Origin: Schistosoma haematobium
Lineage: Eukaryota > Platyhelminthes > Trematoda > Strigeidida > Schistosomatidae
DNA: 64,000 nt
Reading direction: 5' to 3'
Assembly: GCF_000699445.3 (NCBI RefSeq)
Contig: NC_067197.1
Location: forward strand, 2,176,152-2,240,151
Positions 28,301 to 43,300 of the stretch are shown here, in pieces (the first letter of the stretch is position 1; each line of letters begins with the position of its first letter). The position numbers and the translations under genes were made by a program. The notes under the pieces are model-generated. The model was not told the origin of the DNA. It did no database searches and saw nothing but the letters and a program-made list of their open reading frames with translations.

Positions 28301-31300
28301 GTTCATCAACGGGAAAAAAGGGAAAATAATGATTCATTCAATCACTTAATTATTGCGTAATCTAATCAATAAACAAGTTACTTACCAAAACGTAAATCAT
28401 TCAAAAGTAATTGATAAAGAAAGAAAGAAATAAGAGAGAAGAAAAGTAAACATATCTGATTAAATCAACTAAAATAGGTTTCACATTGTATGGCTGTTTC
28501 GTCCTAATATGAAACTCCTCAGCAGTGCGCATCCCCAATCATGCATGCGAGACTGTAGCGCGAACGCTTAACCTCTAGATCATGGCTCAAAAATAGATGG
28601 AGAATAAGTTTTCATACATGTAAAATGTAAATGATCTCAAATGGTAAATGATTGAAAATCAATATAACATTACTTTTACACCAGTACTAGGATAGTTGTC
28701 CTTGTCATCTATATATTTCAACAGTCATCTGTTTTTGTGTTTGCTTGTTTGTTGTTGACACATCTTTATGTTTACTAATTGATCACATAACCTATTCAGG
28801 TGTGTTTATGAAAAATCTACGACCTTTCTCTATACAAGTTACAAAACGGTACAATTAGAGACGTTGTTGTGGCTGGGCACAATATACATTGAAAAGAATG
28901 TACATTATTCAGATGTGAACTGATGAACTGGTATCATCATAATGACGATCAATCGATATTTATCATCATGTTCAATCAAGAAATAAGAATAAAGAAGCTT
29001 GTTGAAATACTTTGTGTTGAGAATTCTGTATTGTACCAAAAAGACAATATTGAATAAAACCAGTAATAAGAAAGAAGAAGTACGCTAAAAATCGAATCAG
29101 AATTGATGATTTTCAACTAAGAAACAACTACAATTCAGTGGAAATACAGTATATACAATAAATAATAATAAAATAATTTACATACCTAATACTAAACACG
29201 TTAATTTCAAATCTTCTCCAGGTATTCCAGCTGCATTGCCATTATCATCAAGCCCATCAATTTGTACCTTGATTGATCGACCACTTACTGAAATTGTAAT
29301 TAAGTAGATAAAAAATATATACTAAAATAAACGGGAATGGTAATAATGAATAATTAATGTTCCTTCTCATTACATATTCAGTTGATAAGTATATTGTTAC
29401 AACAATAAACTTGAATTATCTGAATTCACTATTGACTTATGCTTAGATTATCATCTTTCAATTTGTTAGAACTATTCCCATTTATTTCAGTGATCTTCTT
29501 TGTATTAAAATGTTGATCACTTATTGACATAGTAAAATGTCGATGATTTCACTGTATAAAATTATCTTCAATGTTGTATACTAGTTTGTGTGGATTAATA
29601 ATTAAAGAATACAGTCATAATTGGATGATTGACAACTAATCTACATTGAATCTTTCAAAGTAATACTTCAGTAGTTAAAGTCTTTAATTTTCAAGCATTT
29701 AACACATTTGAACACATAAATATTGGTACAGAATACATATGCACCACACAAGTCATTTGATTTGTGCGTGGATTGTAAAACCATCCAGGTGCCCAGATTA
29801 AACCGGATGATTTTCATAGGGGGCCACATCCGGAACCTCCAACCTATAGGTCTGATCTACAAGGCAGTAGAGCAATATCAGGAGATGCAGTCTCATGGTA
29901 GCCGCTGACCAACAATAGGTTCATACACCATTTGTTCCTTCAGGATACTGGAGTCCATGTACACGATTGATTTTGAATCAGGATCTTCAAACTTGCCTAG
30001 ATGGATCTTACATATTCATCAACCAGGTTAAAGCGCCGCATATTTGCTTTTCAATAATGTCGCGAGAAGGCGGTGAGTAGGACTTCCTTGTCTGTATATG
30101 CATAGCCATGTAATGGCATTTCGAGATACAGAACGAACACTGTCCATTCTTAGCCGTAACAGAGTACTTGAGGGCTTTTAAATATTGGATCACAGATTTG
30201 TACTTCATTCTATCTATTTAAATTATGACAAACCAATAATATAACTCACTTTTCCTCCCCTCTCTCTCTTACACACACACACACACCCACATTTATAAGA
30301 AGCGTAACTTAAAACTTAGTAACATAATCAGTATTTGATTAGTTGTCTATCTATCTGTTGTATCTTAAAAAGGATATGATAAGTAAACTATTACTGTTCA
30401 ATCTATATTTAAAGGATAAATTACTTTAAGTCATCTGTATTTTAGTTAAACAGAAAAATGATCCTACTAAATAAGCGTTCGTGTGCGAGACTGAAGGCCC
30501 TGGGTTCGAATCCCTTTTATGAGGGATCGTGGATGCGCACTGCTGAGGAGTCGCACAATAGGACGTAACGACCATCCAGTGCTTCCAGGTTTTCAATAGT
30601 AATCTAATATCAATCGAATCATGATCTCAATCAATAACTCAATAAAATTTTCTATATAGTTAACTTACTATCATAAACCGGTACAGGATGTTTTGACCAA
30701 ATTGGTATTTCATTTTCATTAGCTGATATAATAACAATAGGATAATAATCTGTTCGATATCTTTTCAATGGATAATTAGATTCCTTTTGTTTATTATCTA
30801 ATTCATTTGGTTCTTGTTCATTTGCATTATTATTCAATTCATCAATAGATTTCACAATAACATTAAATCGTATTTTCAATGGTTTCGTTGTATAATGTGG
30901 ATTTGTTATGATTAAACTACCATTTTTACTATTGAATAATATTGATTCACCTAATTCACCAATATGAGCTGGTAAACCACTAATATATGCTAAATCATAT
31001 GAATAACGAATTAATTGTGGATTTGTTGTATTATCTAATGGGGAATCAGTTGTAGCTACTAGAAAATACAAAAAGAAGAAACAAAATAAAACAATACAGT
31101 TATGAATATCAATCAATCATGAATGAAAGTTATCACTGCTACAATACACTTGGAATCTTGAAGGGAAACAGAAAAGAGGAAGGCTAAAAAAAAGAATACA
31201 TTACGTTGAGGAATAGAAGCAAATAACAACTAGAAAGAGCTGAAAAGGATAGCTTGGTACAAGGTTGGGTGGAGAATGCTGTTGGGCGGCTTATGTTCCT

Positions 31301-34300
31301 TTACGAGGTGTAACAGGCGTAAGTAAGTAAGTAAGTAAGTGAGTTGATTCACCATTCACCGTTATTGATAACATATCCTATGAGTTAGTTGACGCATGGA
31401 ATGCAAAGGACGAGAATTGCTGATTGCTTTGGTATACCACAGTCCAAACTGCTAGGTGAGTGAAGTCTTGCTAGATGGTTTCAACACTTCGTGACCAAGT
31501 GGTCGATATTTAACCTTAAAAGACTGATGCATCTACGGTAAACTAGAAAAATCTGAGAACTGGATTGTTAGAAAATTTCTTGGAAAATAAATTAGTTAAT
31601 GTTGTTGTTACATGTGACCAAGGGCAACATTTGGAAGAAGTGACCTGGACTCCGAATCATTCCTACTAGATCTCATTTTGACCAGTTAAGAGGATTACGT
31701 CACAAATCACCAATATATCCTACCCTTAGGTAAAAGCGGTTTTAACCTTTCATATCTATTTAGTTGTCAATAACGAGCATGTGTCAGCCGAAGATAGACC
31801 ACACGTCTGAAAAGAAAATATACAAGAAATAAAACACTCAGTATCCTTGATAGATTTGAATATAGAACCAGAAATCCCCATTGAAACAGCTTGAGAGGTA
31901 TTGACACATTTTATATAAGAGTCACCACACTGCACATCTTATGCACTACACCGAGGGGTTTGTGAAATTCTCCACCATGGTTCAGTAAAGACGTTCGCAC
32001 CCTTCTTCGTAACAATAAAACAATAATGTGGAAAAGATTTAGGTTACTGGATAATAACGAGACAAAATTTAAATATAGAGAAGCCCGAAATATTTGTGTC
32101 TCCACACTCCGCAAATCCAGAAGGTTGTGCAAAGAAAAACCTGTTAAGGAGTCTATAGAAAATCCTAAACGATTTTACCCATACATAAAGCAAAAGACTA
32201 AGAGAAGAAGAAATATTCCAGCATTATGGTGAGACAGTAGTACTTCATCACTAATGGAGGACGATTATGATAAACCTCAGGTATTCTCAAACTACATTGG
32301 CAGTGTATGTATAATAGAGATGTTCTCAACTTCAGTTCATACAAAAGCCGTTGACCAACAATAGGTTCATACACCATTTGTTCCTTCAGGATACTGGAGT
32401 CCATGTGCACCATTGATTTGAAAATCAAGGTTTCCAAGCTTCCCTAGCTGCATTCTCCATGTTTATCAAACTATATAGATATGTTTAATAAACAAATATT
32501 AACTAACTGTCATGATAACGAATTATAGATATATGACAATAAAAGAAAGAAAGAACGAAAGAAACTTTAACATAATCATAAACTTACATTTTGCAATAGC
32601 ACGAATCTCATCAGTTTTATCATCATTTATAGTTAAACTAATTTGTTGTTTATCATTATCCATAGGTATAATGTCAATCAGCACTTTATCATCTGGTACT
32701 ACAAATAATAAGGAAAAACAACTTGGATTAGGAATGAAGAAGAAACCCATTGATTTGTTTATATTTATAAAAGATGAGAATGATTAGATGAAGGGTAAAT
32801 GCGAAACCATGTGAACAATCCTTTCGATAAAAGGATCTCTTTCCTACAACCCCACTTCACTCAACCCCAACCCCCTCCTCCGGAAATCGAAATACATGTT
32901 TAATAAAATAAACAGTGATAATGACTATCTTGTCATTCAAACAACAGTTTCTTTATTCATTGAATTCAATGGAAAGTGTGTATGTGTATGTGTGTGTGTG
33001 TGCGCGAGGTGTGTGTGTGTGTAGGGGGGTAACTATTTACTTCATTTAAAACTGTTAATCATTCATTATTGTATTATTGAAATCAATTCCATGATTAGTT
33101 TTTTGTTGTCAATCATGTTTATTTACAATGTCATTCATAGAGAATCTTTATAAATAAAGTCAATAATAACAGGAAAATAAATAAATTCAAACATTCACTT
33201 GCGATACCAAAGATCCTGGATCGAATCCGTCAGAGAGTATCAGTTCCTTCAGAATTAATAAGCACATCTTGTTGACAAGTGTCAAGTAACATGTAACCTA
33301 AGTTCAAGATTTCCTGTTGACTAGATCTAACTATTATCTTACTATTCAATTCTAGTTGGTAGATCTATTTGATTTTGACTTTGTGTTGGTTAGTTCAGAT
33401 TAACAAAATGTATATGGAATCCAATAACCCATCAGTATAAAACATGTAAACTATGTATTGAAATCAAACAATAAGTTATGTAATCATAAACAATCTATCT
33501 TAGAAATATTTTTGTTCAAATTTATCAATAATCTTGTCTAATTCCATACAAGATTCCACTCTTTTATGGTTGAGATCATGAGTCAATTGAACCTACATCA
33601 CCGTGGAAAACCCGTAAATAATAGATGGTCGATTCATCCTATTGTGGGACTCCTCAACAGTATTCAACAGTGCAAGATTCGTACATACGACCTATGAGTC
33701 TCGCTTAACCTCTAGACCACAGTCAGTCAGTCAATAGCAACGTAGAACTTCGTACGTACAGACATCAGTTCAAGTTGCCACACCACACTAGCACATAGAT
33801 ACAATTGTCGACTCAAATCCCGTAGTGGTAGAGGTAGTAAGAGTATAAGCAGAAATCGGAAACATTAGGATTTGAAGATGTTATTCAAGGAGTATAATCC
33901 AGTGAAATAAATTTGGAAAGAGAAAAAGAAAAGGGACATGGAGAATTCAGAAGATTAGAATTTGGGAGAACACAAAGAGTGGATGCACCTGCGCCATTGC
34001 AAACGATTTTTAGCCATGTCATTCAGGGTCTCTAACCATCGGTTGCTATCACCTCGCGGATCCCAACCAGGTAGTCTTCACCTACCAACATGGCTCAGTT
34101 TACTTGTCAGTGACTTCTAGACCACTGGAGCCGGCTATTATCTAATGATGTGAATGTATAACTTTTGTTTACAAAATATAATAAAAAGAGTTTACCATCA
34201 ACTGGAAGTATTTCCTCTGGTTGTAGACTAGGAATTGTATTCAATGGTTGTATATTTGTAAAGAATAAATCAGATGAATAGGTTTGTGGTGGTGGTGATT

Positions 34301-37300
34301 GTTCAGTGAAATTATCTTCTTTAGGCCATATTGTTATAAGACATCGACCTTTTTTAGGTGTATTATATTTAATATTTATAATTTTCATTTTATTCCCTTC
34401 AGTTGTTATTATATCACCAATTTCACTGATATCAGCTAATTCACCATCGATTTGACGCCAATCCCATCCATAAGTTACTTTACTGTTAATATATGGTTGA
34501 CCAGTATTATGATCTAAAATAAATGAAGAACAATGAATTGATCTGGATTTCTGCATAAGAACAAGATGATGACTAGTTGAATGTTCATTTGTCTATGTTG
34601 TGAACAGGGAAAACAAGAAACCTTGACAAACTACGAAAGCTAATTTTCGGGGACGTTATTTCATTTTATTCAAAACTTGTAAAACATCAACATTTATTTT
34701 TGTCTCTAATCTATTCTACAGAACATAAGCTTTCGTTCGATGTATCATTCATTCCCATACCCTTTTCTGTTCCGAAGCTATTGTAATTTAAACATAATAT
34801 TTCGCACTCCATTTTCTACTCTAATTCCCAGCTTTGGACATAACTGTATTTTTCCTAATTATGGTACGTTGTGGTTGGGTTATTCACCTATTTATTCATG
34901 TACCTTTTTACATTAATCCGAAAATCAGAAGAGAAATCAGAACATCAGGAATAGATCGAGTAGTGTTCCAGTTGTCTTGTCTTCTCTCAATCGCGTGCTT
35001 GTCAGCCAACCAAGTGATAGAATAGTTTTCTTCTCTCTACCCCATTTCAAACTCACGCGTACTCGCCTGAAGGTTAAGTCGGCCAGCCTATCGCGCCGAG
35101 GTCTTAATTTGAATTCGATAAGTATCCTCAGCACCAAGAGTGGGTAAGACAGACCAAAGGACAGTCTACCGTACCGTTCAAATCTCATTTATGAAATACA
35201 ATTGGTATACATAGCTAAACATTTACGCTTTAAAATTTGATGATCATCTAACTGAAGAGGTTTTCTAAAGCTTCATTTACATCATTGATGGAATCCATTC
35301 ATATCAATGATCTCTGGATAGCTGTTACGTCATATTATAAGGATCCAGTAGTATATGCATGTATAATCCTTTCCAAGGACAATGGAAACCGTATACAAAC
35401 TCTGACTATGCCAGGACTCAAATAACTAGGACGATATCAATCAAATATTATGATTGAATTTACTTTGACTTAAATATTTTCTAAGGAGATTTGAATAATT
35501 TAAATTCTAAAGTGAATTATCATTTTCTATCTTAGTTTAAAACATTTCAGTAAAGTAAATTCATAATCCGGCACATAGATCCGCAGTTGAGATCATGAGT
35601 CAATTGAAGCTAAGCCACCATGGAAAACCTGGAAGCACTGGGCGGCCGTTTCGTCCTATTGTGGGACTACTCAGCAGTGCGCATCCACGACCCCGCTTCG
35701 CGGGGTCTGTTGAAATTAATACAATCTCCAAAAAACCCCTTCTGATACATAGATCAAGCTTGATATTTTGAAATCGATCCATATAAATAATCCTTTTAGC
35801 TAATGAACCAGAACCAGACTTCAATATAATGAAACTTAAGTACTGCATACAAGCGGCTAGCCCCTGCTTTAAAAAAGACTGTGGGCTTCTGAAAAAGGTT
35901 CACAGAACAGCAACTAAGCTGATTCCCGGAATTGCGAAGCTTCCGTATGAGGCTCGACTGGCCAAGCTAAACCTTTTCCCGTTGTCATATCATGGAACTA
36001 GAGGCGACTTCATTAAAGTTTTAAAATTGCTTAGTGATAAATTTGCACCTGATATGCCCTCATTTTTCTTGTCTTCCAAAACAGACACTCCAAAAAGGTT
36101 CACAAGCCCAGAACAAATTACTTGTCAGCTGACTATCGACTTTTCCATCGCGTCATCAACGAGTGGAATTCATTACCTCAGCGCGTGATTGAGGCTCCAT
36201 CCGTCGACTCTTTCAAAAGAAAGTTGGATCAACTGAGAGACCACCATTGCCAGGACTAACACAGGACATCAAGCCTCCTCTCCTTTCCAAACTGAAACTG
36301 AATGTAGTTTATTTTGAACGGAATATACAAATGAAATACTTTGATACTAAAAAAGTATCTATACTAGTTTAGTTCAAGTCTAACTCATTTTAAATCCCAA
36401 TCTCTAGGACAACTTCATTCAAATTGGGCAAATAATGCATCACTGCGATGTGAATAAACATATATATACGTGGTATACTGCTGAAATTGTTATATCCCAG
36501 TAAACATTAAACTACGGGTAACTTCTGAGAACTATTAATGGACAAAAGACCAATAAGGACGCTAAGCTGCTCATACCGGTTGAACGTCATTGATTTGGCA
36601 CAATGTTAAGATTGTATAAGTCATATTTCGATTGGCGAATAAGTCACGTGTGATAAATAGCCGGCCTTAAAGTTACAACATCTTTCATCCATAGAAAAAA
36701 TTAAAACTAACTTACCAATTGCATGACACATTAATTCTGCATCACTACCTTCTGTTGCAGTAAATAATCCATCATCAGATATTCCTTGAACTTGAACATA
36801 AACACCTTATAAGAAGGGTGCACGGCGGAAGGGTAAGGCGGAGGGAGGGGGGGTCGGAGAATAGAAATAAAACGTAAGTAAACATAATAAATATTACTGA
36901 TGAGTTAATAAGTAATTAACTACTTTACAATGATGATTTAACCGGTAAACTTTACAAATTTCATTATACACAATCTAAATGTAAATTGATATGGAGATTA
37001 TCAACCTACTGATAATTATCTTGAGATGGTGAAAAAGATTTTGTAGCTGAGGTAAATGATCTTAATGAAGTTTCATTCTTTGAACTGAATGATTTCATTG
37101 TGGAGTTTTCATCATTCTTTTGAACGATATCATCAGTACGTACTTCATGTAGAAGTATAATGATGATATCGTTCAGAAGAACTATGTAAGCTCTACGATT
37201 AAACTATCTAGCTTAGAGTAGAAAACAATAAAGATTAGAATTGCTGATAGCTTCATAGATGTCTTGAAAACTGATAGATATGCCTAGATGATAAGTGTTG

Positions 37301-40300
37301 GTTAATATGAAGAAGGAAATCAGGACAACTTCGTGCCAATATTAAACTATTTGTGTGAATGACTTAGGTCACCTATTAAAAATACTTTTACTCTTAAAGC
37401 TTTAAACATAAATTACACTTGAATACTGACATACAATAAGTAGAATTTCTAGGGGATCTTAGTTAGTATACACACAGGGTAGAACTATTTTACGATGAAA
37501 ATATCAGAGCATTAATGAAATAGTATGTCTTGAAAGAATGAATTAGGATGTATCTGTTATGTTCGTTACTTGACTAACGCAGAATACGATATACAACTAC
37601 GACAGTCGAATGTATAGAACCCCACAGTGGCAAAATTAGAAGACAGAAGAAAACTGACGAAGTGTTTTTGTTGGATAAGAATCAAAGATTGACAAATATG
37701 GATAATTTACATAAATGAAAGTATTCTCTATTGTAAATTAATTCTATTGAATTCTATTTCAGTGTCTGTAACTTTTATGCGTTAATAAGGTTGTAGCGGT
37801 AAATAAATCCCCAAAATAAATAGCTCTGTAAGTTTTCGACATTCGATGCTGACCATATGTTTTAGTAGACTCATCTAGCTGAAGGCGCTCGGTCATGCAT
37901 CCGCACCAGATCACGTGTGGTAACGCTGTGCTCAACATCTACCGCAATCGCTAGCCAGATTAGATCAAAGAATTCCGATATATTGGTAATCGCCAAATAC
38001 ACTCTTCCGATCTCCTCGACTCTGTCTTTTGATTTCTCTGGGTGGGAACGAATTATATTAAAAGGTGTTACTGGTAAAAGCGTTGTCAAACACTGAATAC
38101 CTGTGTCATCTTCAAGGTTACCACTGAACGGTCGGGTTGTGTATATGAAGTTACGTTATTTGATGCAACCATAATTATGACATATGGAAATGTATATCCT
38201 CTGGACCAGCTGATCAAGTAAACCCAAGTTTATGAAAAAGTATTTCCAAAAAAATGTATTCACAAAGTATTTTGACAAATGCATTCTCTGATCATAGAAT
38301 AACTTTTAAGATGATCATTACAGTCCTAGTCAGTAATTATCAATATAGTAACTAGCAAGAATGTTAAACGGCTCAAATTTCTATTCCACATATCATTATA
38401 GCTAGACGAAATTAAAAAGTTGGAACACTATCACAAAGAACATTGACAGTTACAAAAGATAAATATATTAAGTATGGTAATTATTAACATTTATCGGCGA
38501 GACTCCGATTTATGGACGACCTTTCAACGAATCTTAAGTGACCCTGAGAAATATTAGCTAATCAGAAAACACTCAGTATGGAGTAAAAATATATGATACA
38601 AAACCAAGGAAACAAAGTGGATACACTTCTTAGACGTGGTTCAAAAACTTGTCAAGGTTAGAAAGAGGTTCAAAGGTTCTAAAATCATAATGCATGCAGT
38701 AGAGGAAATTATTCGTATGGATACAGAATAGTTGGCCTCTAGAGCTATGATAAAGTCTCAAAAACTCTTCCAACCTCGAACACATAGTTTCAATACTGTT
38801 TCTGTGCGCTCCAGTTGTTGAGTACACAGAATGCCACTTGTGGATAACAACACGATGTACATAACTATAGTGACTCACGTGCAATTGAGTTTATTCTCAT
38901 TTAACTCAGTTAAGCCCTTTTGCTAACTCATTTAGCGGACAAAGTCATCCGCACTATAACAACTCATTGTACCCTTATTATTTTGTGCTTGTATAAAATA
39001 CGTATGCTTGAATATTGCTTACGGCCTACGCATTTATTCACTCTGCTAGTCTTACTACTAACTGCTTATTTGATTCGATTACTCATTCATTTCACATGGT
39101 ATATATGTCCATGTTATTCATATTCAACACACACACTCTCGTCTCGCCCTTGCTCTGTCTCTCGCTCTCTTGATTGTATTCGCTTACCCATATTCGCTCA
39201 CTCGCTCGATCGCTTGCTTGCCTTTCGGCACAACTCTTCTATGCTTGCTTAACGCATCCGTACTTTTGGATATATGTGCGTGGTCTTGTAATAAACGTAA
39301 TCAACGCTTCGTATTCGCCTTCTGATTAATATACCGTTGGGACGTTATATAGAATGGTTATCAAGACGAGCTGTATACGAAGTTTAAGGATTATATATTG
39401 TAGTACCTGGCTGCAACCAGTGTTACTGATGCTTTTATTATCCAGTTCGCAATAACTGTCGTAATTTGCCCTAGTTAAGAATTATATATGGGGTTTCCAT
39501 CACGAACTGAAATCATCTATAATGCCAGGAATGTATTTAGCCAAATGGATGAAAGGCTTTCGTACCCAAATCCGAGATCCATTATCTTTTAACTGATTGA
39601 TTCGTTCCCAAATTATAATCTCGCCGTTTTATTTGTTATAACCGCTCAATTACCACGTTTTGTACAAACTTCCCTGTGAACCGATCGTACGTTAGCATTA
39701 AGCATTGAAGTTGGCGCCGTAACCTTGACATCTCTAAAGACGCCACTGATTGGCTCGTCCATAAATTACAGTCTCACCCATTTCTCTTAAATTTCCTTCA
39801 TTATAAATGAATAACATAGAATTTATTATCAACACTAAATTCAATTTATACTTACCATCTTTTCTTATTAATGGGGTACTCGTAGTCATATCACTAATTT
39901 CTTCAGATATTACACCTATATTAAATGGTTCTGATTGATAATGTTTTATATGATTATCATCTTGAATATCACCAACACAATAACCCCATACATTCCAACG
40001 GTAATCTTGTTCACCAGGTATTTCAATCTCTTTTAATGTTAAATTATTCCCACTCATTTGTGCATTATTAGACCAGGGAATTAAATAGGTATGTTTCTCA
40101 GGATCAATAAATTGCCAACCAATTAAAATTTGATCCTCTTTTAATATTTCTTGAGTTTTTGTATCTAAGTCAAAGAAAAGAAAAGAAAAATAGTAGTAGA
40201 AGTATGGTGATCAATGTCATGTATGTCAAGTCCTTCATAGTGCAGTATTGAATTTGATCGACCTAGTATGGCAATATGACCACCAGTATAGGTGATTCGA

Positions 40301-43300
40301 CATGTGCATCTGCACTATGTATTGAGATTAGATGGTGGTTGGAGGTAGTCAACAAGAAACCCTGGAAATAGGTTTTGTGCTACTAGAAACTCGTCAGCAA
40401 GGTGTACCTGTAATCTTGAGGGAACTAGTGCTGCCTGACGGATTCGATTCTGTATCACCGAGCTTCACTGTCAGAGACGTTACCACTGAACTATAAGGGT
40501 GGCGATTGACCTGTTGTAGCACTGAAATGTGATCACAATTGATTAATCACTGCATGGTGATCAATGTCATGTATGTCAGGTCGTTTCTTAATGCAGATCA
40601 AATCTTATCGAAATTAAACAGTTAGTGATAAATACAATAGTAAAATACAATTGCTTGGATGTATATAGCTCTATGAATCAAACGAAAAAAATAAAGCCTT
40701 GAGATGGTGAAGATTTGTAGCTCAGGTGGATGGTTTTAATGAAGTTTTGTTCTCTGAGCTGCATAGTTTGGTCGTGGAGCTTTCATCGTCCTTCTGAACG
40801 ACATCATCAGCACAAACCTCAGGTAAAAGTGAAGTGTTCAAATTTCTCCACATGTGTTTCACAGCTGGTTCTGTACACCTCGACGTTGATTGGTTTCTAA
40901 TGAAGCCTTGATACACAATTTTACTGAAAACTAAATCATTAAGTTTATTGAACATGTGGTTTTACATGGATTGATAGAAGTGTGTACTGATATCTTAACT
41001 TAGAGATTTAGTGCCATACCGAGTTAATAGTACAGTGATATCTGAAAAACTAATTTTATTCACGTCTAAAAATAAATTTCTGTGGGAGAGGACAAATCAA
41101 TTTCCATTTGAAGAGGAAATCAGGAAAAGACGTTGTTAGTGAATAGGACATACATTACGGAAATCATCAAAGTGCATCACGAAGCAAGCTCTAACTTGGA
41201 ATCTTGAAGGGAAACAGAATAGTGGAAGACCCAGGAACACACTACGTCGTGAAATAGAATCAGATATGAAAAGGATGAACAACAACTGGAAAGAGCTAGA
41301 AAGGATTGCTCAGGACAGGTTATTGGTGGGCGGTCTGTGCTCCTTCATGACGGGTAACAGGCGTAAGTAAGTATGTTGTTATTTGAAATTGTACAAATAT
41401 TAATTTTGCAGAAAAACTATTAACTAGAACCAAGGTATTTCCGTATCCAGAACCTATTTAATGGCCCACATATTTCACATATATGGAATAATATGTACAT
41501 TATAATGACCAAATGTTGATGTTTAAATCACCAGGTTTGTTATCCGCATGAAATTGACCACTAATGAGAAATTAATCAGTGTAAATATCTTAATCGTAAG
41601 GGAATTCGGTCGCTTCTGAATAGCTAACCGATAGTGTTTCAGACAGTATCACTTAGTGACATGGGTTCGAATCCATTCAAGAAGCACCATCTTTGTCCCG
41701 ATTAACTCCCAACCCACTTGGAGGGAACTTTCATGCTTAATATATCCAATCAACTATTATCCAAACATAGTGAACGGGATGTCAAGTCATCTATACTAGT
41801 AGTCATATTGATCAGCACTACAAACTAGACTAACATGATACTCGTTACTATTCACTGATCAATCAATGTACATTAATTAATCTTTATATCTATGGTTAAT
41901 ACTTCTCATGATCTAATATTTCTATACTAAAAATTAAAAAGAAATACATGTTGTTTTTGATGGAGTTTTGTTTTCTGAGCTGGATGGTTTGTTCGTGGAG
42001 CTTTCGTCGTTCTTTGTTTTGGTTGTATCTTCTAAAGAAGTAAAGAATGACAGATTCAAGATCAACAAGAACCAATCAATATCGAGGTATACAGGACAAG
42101 CTGTGAACCACATGTAGAGAAATTCAAACATTTCACTTCTACGTAAAGTTTGTTCTGCGGATGATGCCGTTCTGAAAAAAAACAATAAAAGCTCCAGGAC
42201 CAGCTCAGAGAACAAATCTCTATCACAATCATTCACAAATCTTCTCCAACATCATGTTTCACAAATACTTACTTCGTGCTTCACATGTTAATTCAATATT
42301 TGAACCTTCTTGAACAATTTTATTCCCATCAGCATCTAATCCTTTTACAATTAATTCAATATTCTTATCATCAGCTGTTTACATTCAAACAAAGAAAAAG
42401 AAAAGAAACAAGAAATATCATCGAAGTAATTATTTAGAAAATTTCTTATTACTACTTATATCAGATAAATGAGTAGTTTTCTAATCAAAAGAAATAAATT
42501 AGAGGAGATAAATAGTGAATGAAATCCCTTCTCATATATCAGATCCACTGAATACACTGTTATCATATTGAAGACTGATCTACTTATTAAATATGTCGAA
42601 ATTCAAAAGGTTATTCTTGTATTCTATGATGTGATTCAATTATGGTATACACTTCTTACAGTTGACTAGATGTACCATATCATACGACTTATGTATAGAC
42701 ACAATCTGTTATCTTAACACTTTACATTTCACACTACATGTCTGTTGTACACTAAAGTAAATGCCTAATTTAAACATGAATAACGTTGATTAGATGACCT
42801 ATTCAGTATACAATGAACCAGAGAACCATTTACCTTATTTATATTCGATAATGTTGATGTTTGATTAAATTTCCTTTGAAAAAACTTGGACCAGATTGTC
42901 AGGTGAAACGTTGGGTTTATGTCAAATTCTTTCACTGAGATTTTCACAAATACAACATTCTTCCTCTTTAATGTCTAACCATCAACTCGGTACCTAAATA
43001 CTTTGAAACTATTTAGACGAAAGTTCTTATATATAAATAAAAGTCCTTTGAATAATAAGATAAAGATGATCAGAACTATGTGATGATATACATTAACCGA
43101 AGTACATGTTTAACAATCTGATCACACATATACTTGTTAATGACATTTTTATCCATAAAAGAATTCAAAGGTCAACTAGATAAACTGAAAGAAGGGAACA
43201 AAGCATGTGATGTTGAAATTAAGATGATATGTAATCAGGAGGATCATAGGAACAGAAATAACTTAGTTGGAAATAAAAGGTCTCATACAGAAGACAAAAG

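Noticed and set aside
38920..39252. 110-codon hydrophobic frame as a membrane protein gene
   Set aside because: It lies wholly within a GC/TC-rich insertion in a Merlin copy, has no recognisable motif, and no sister frame occurs in the window.
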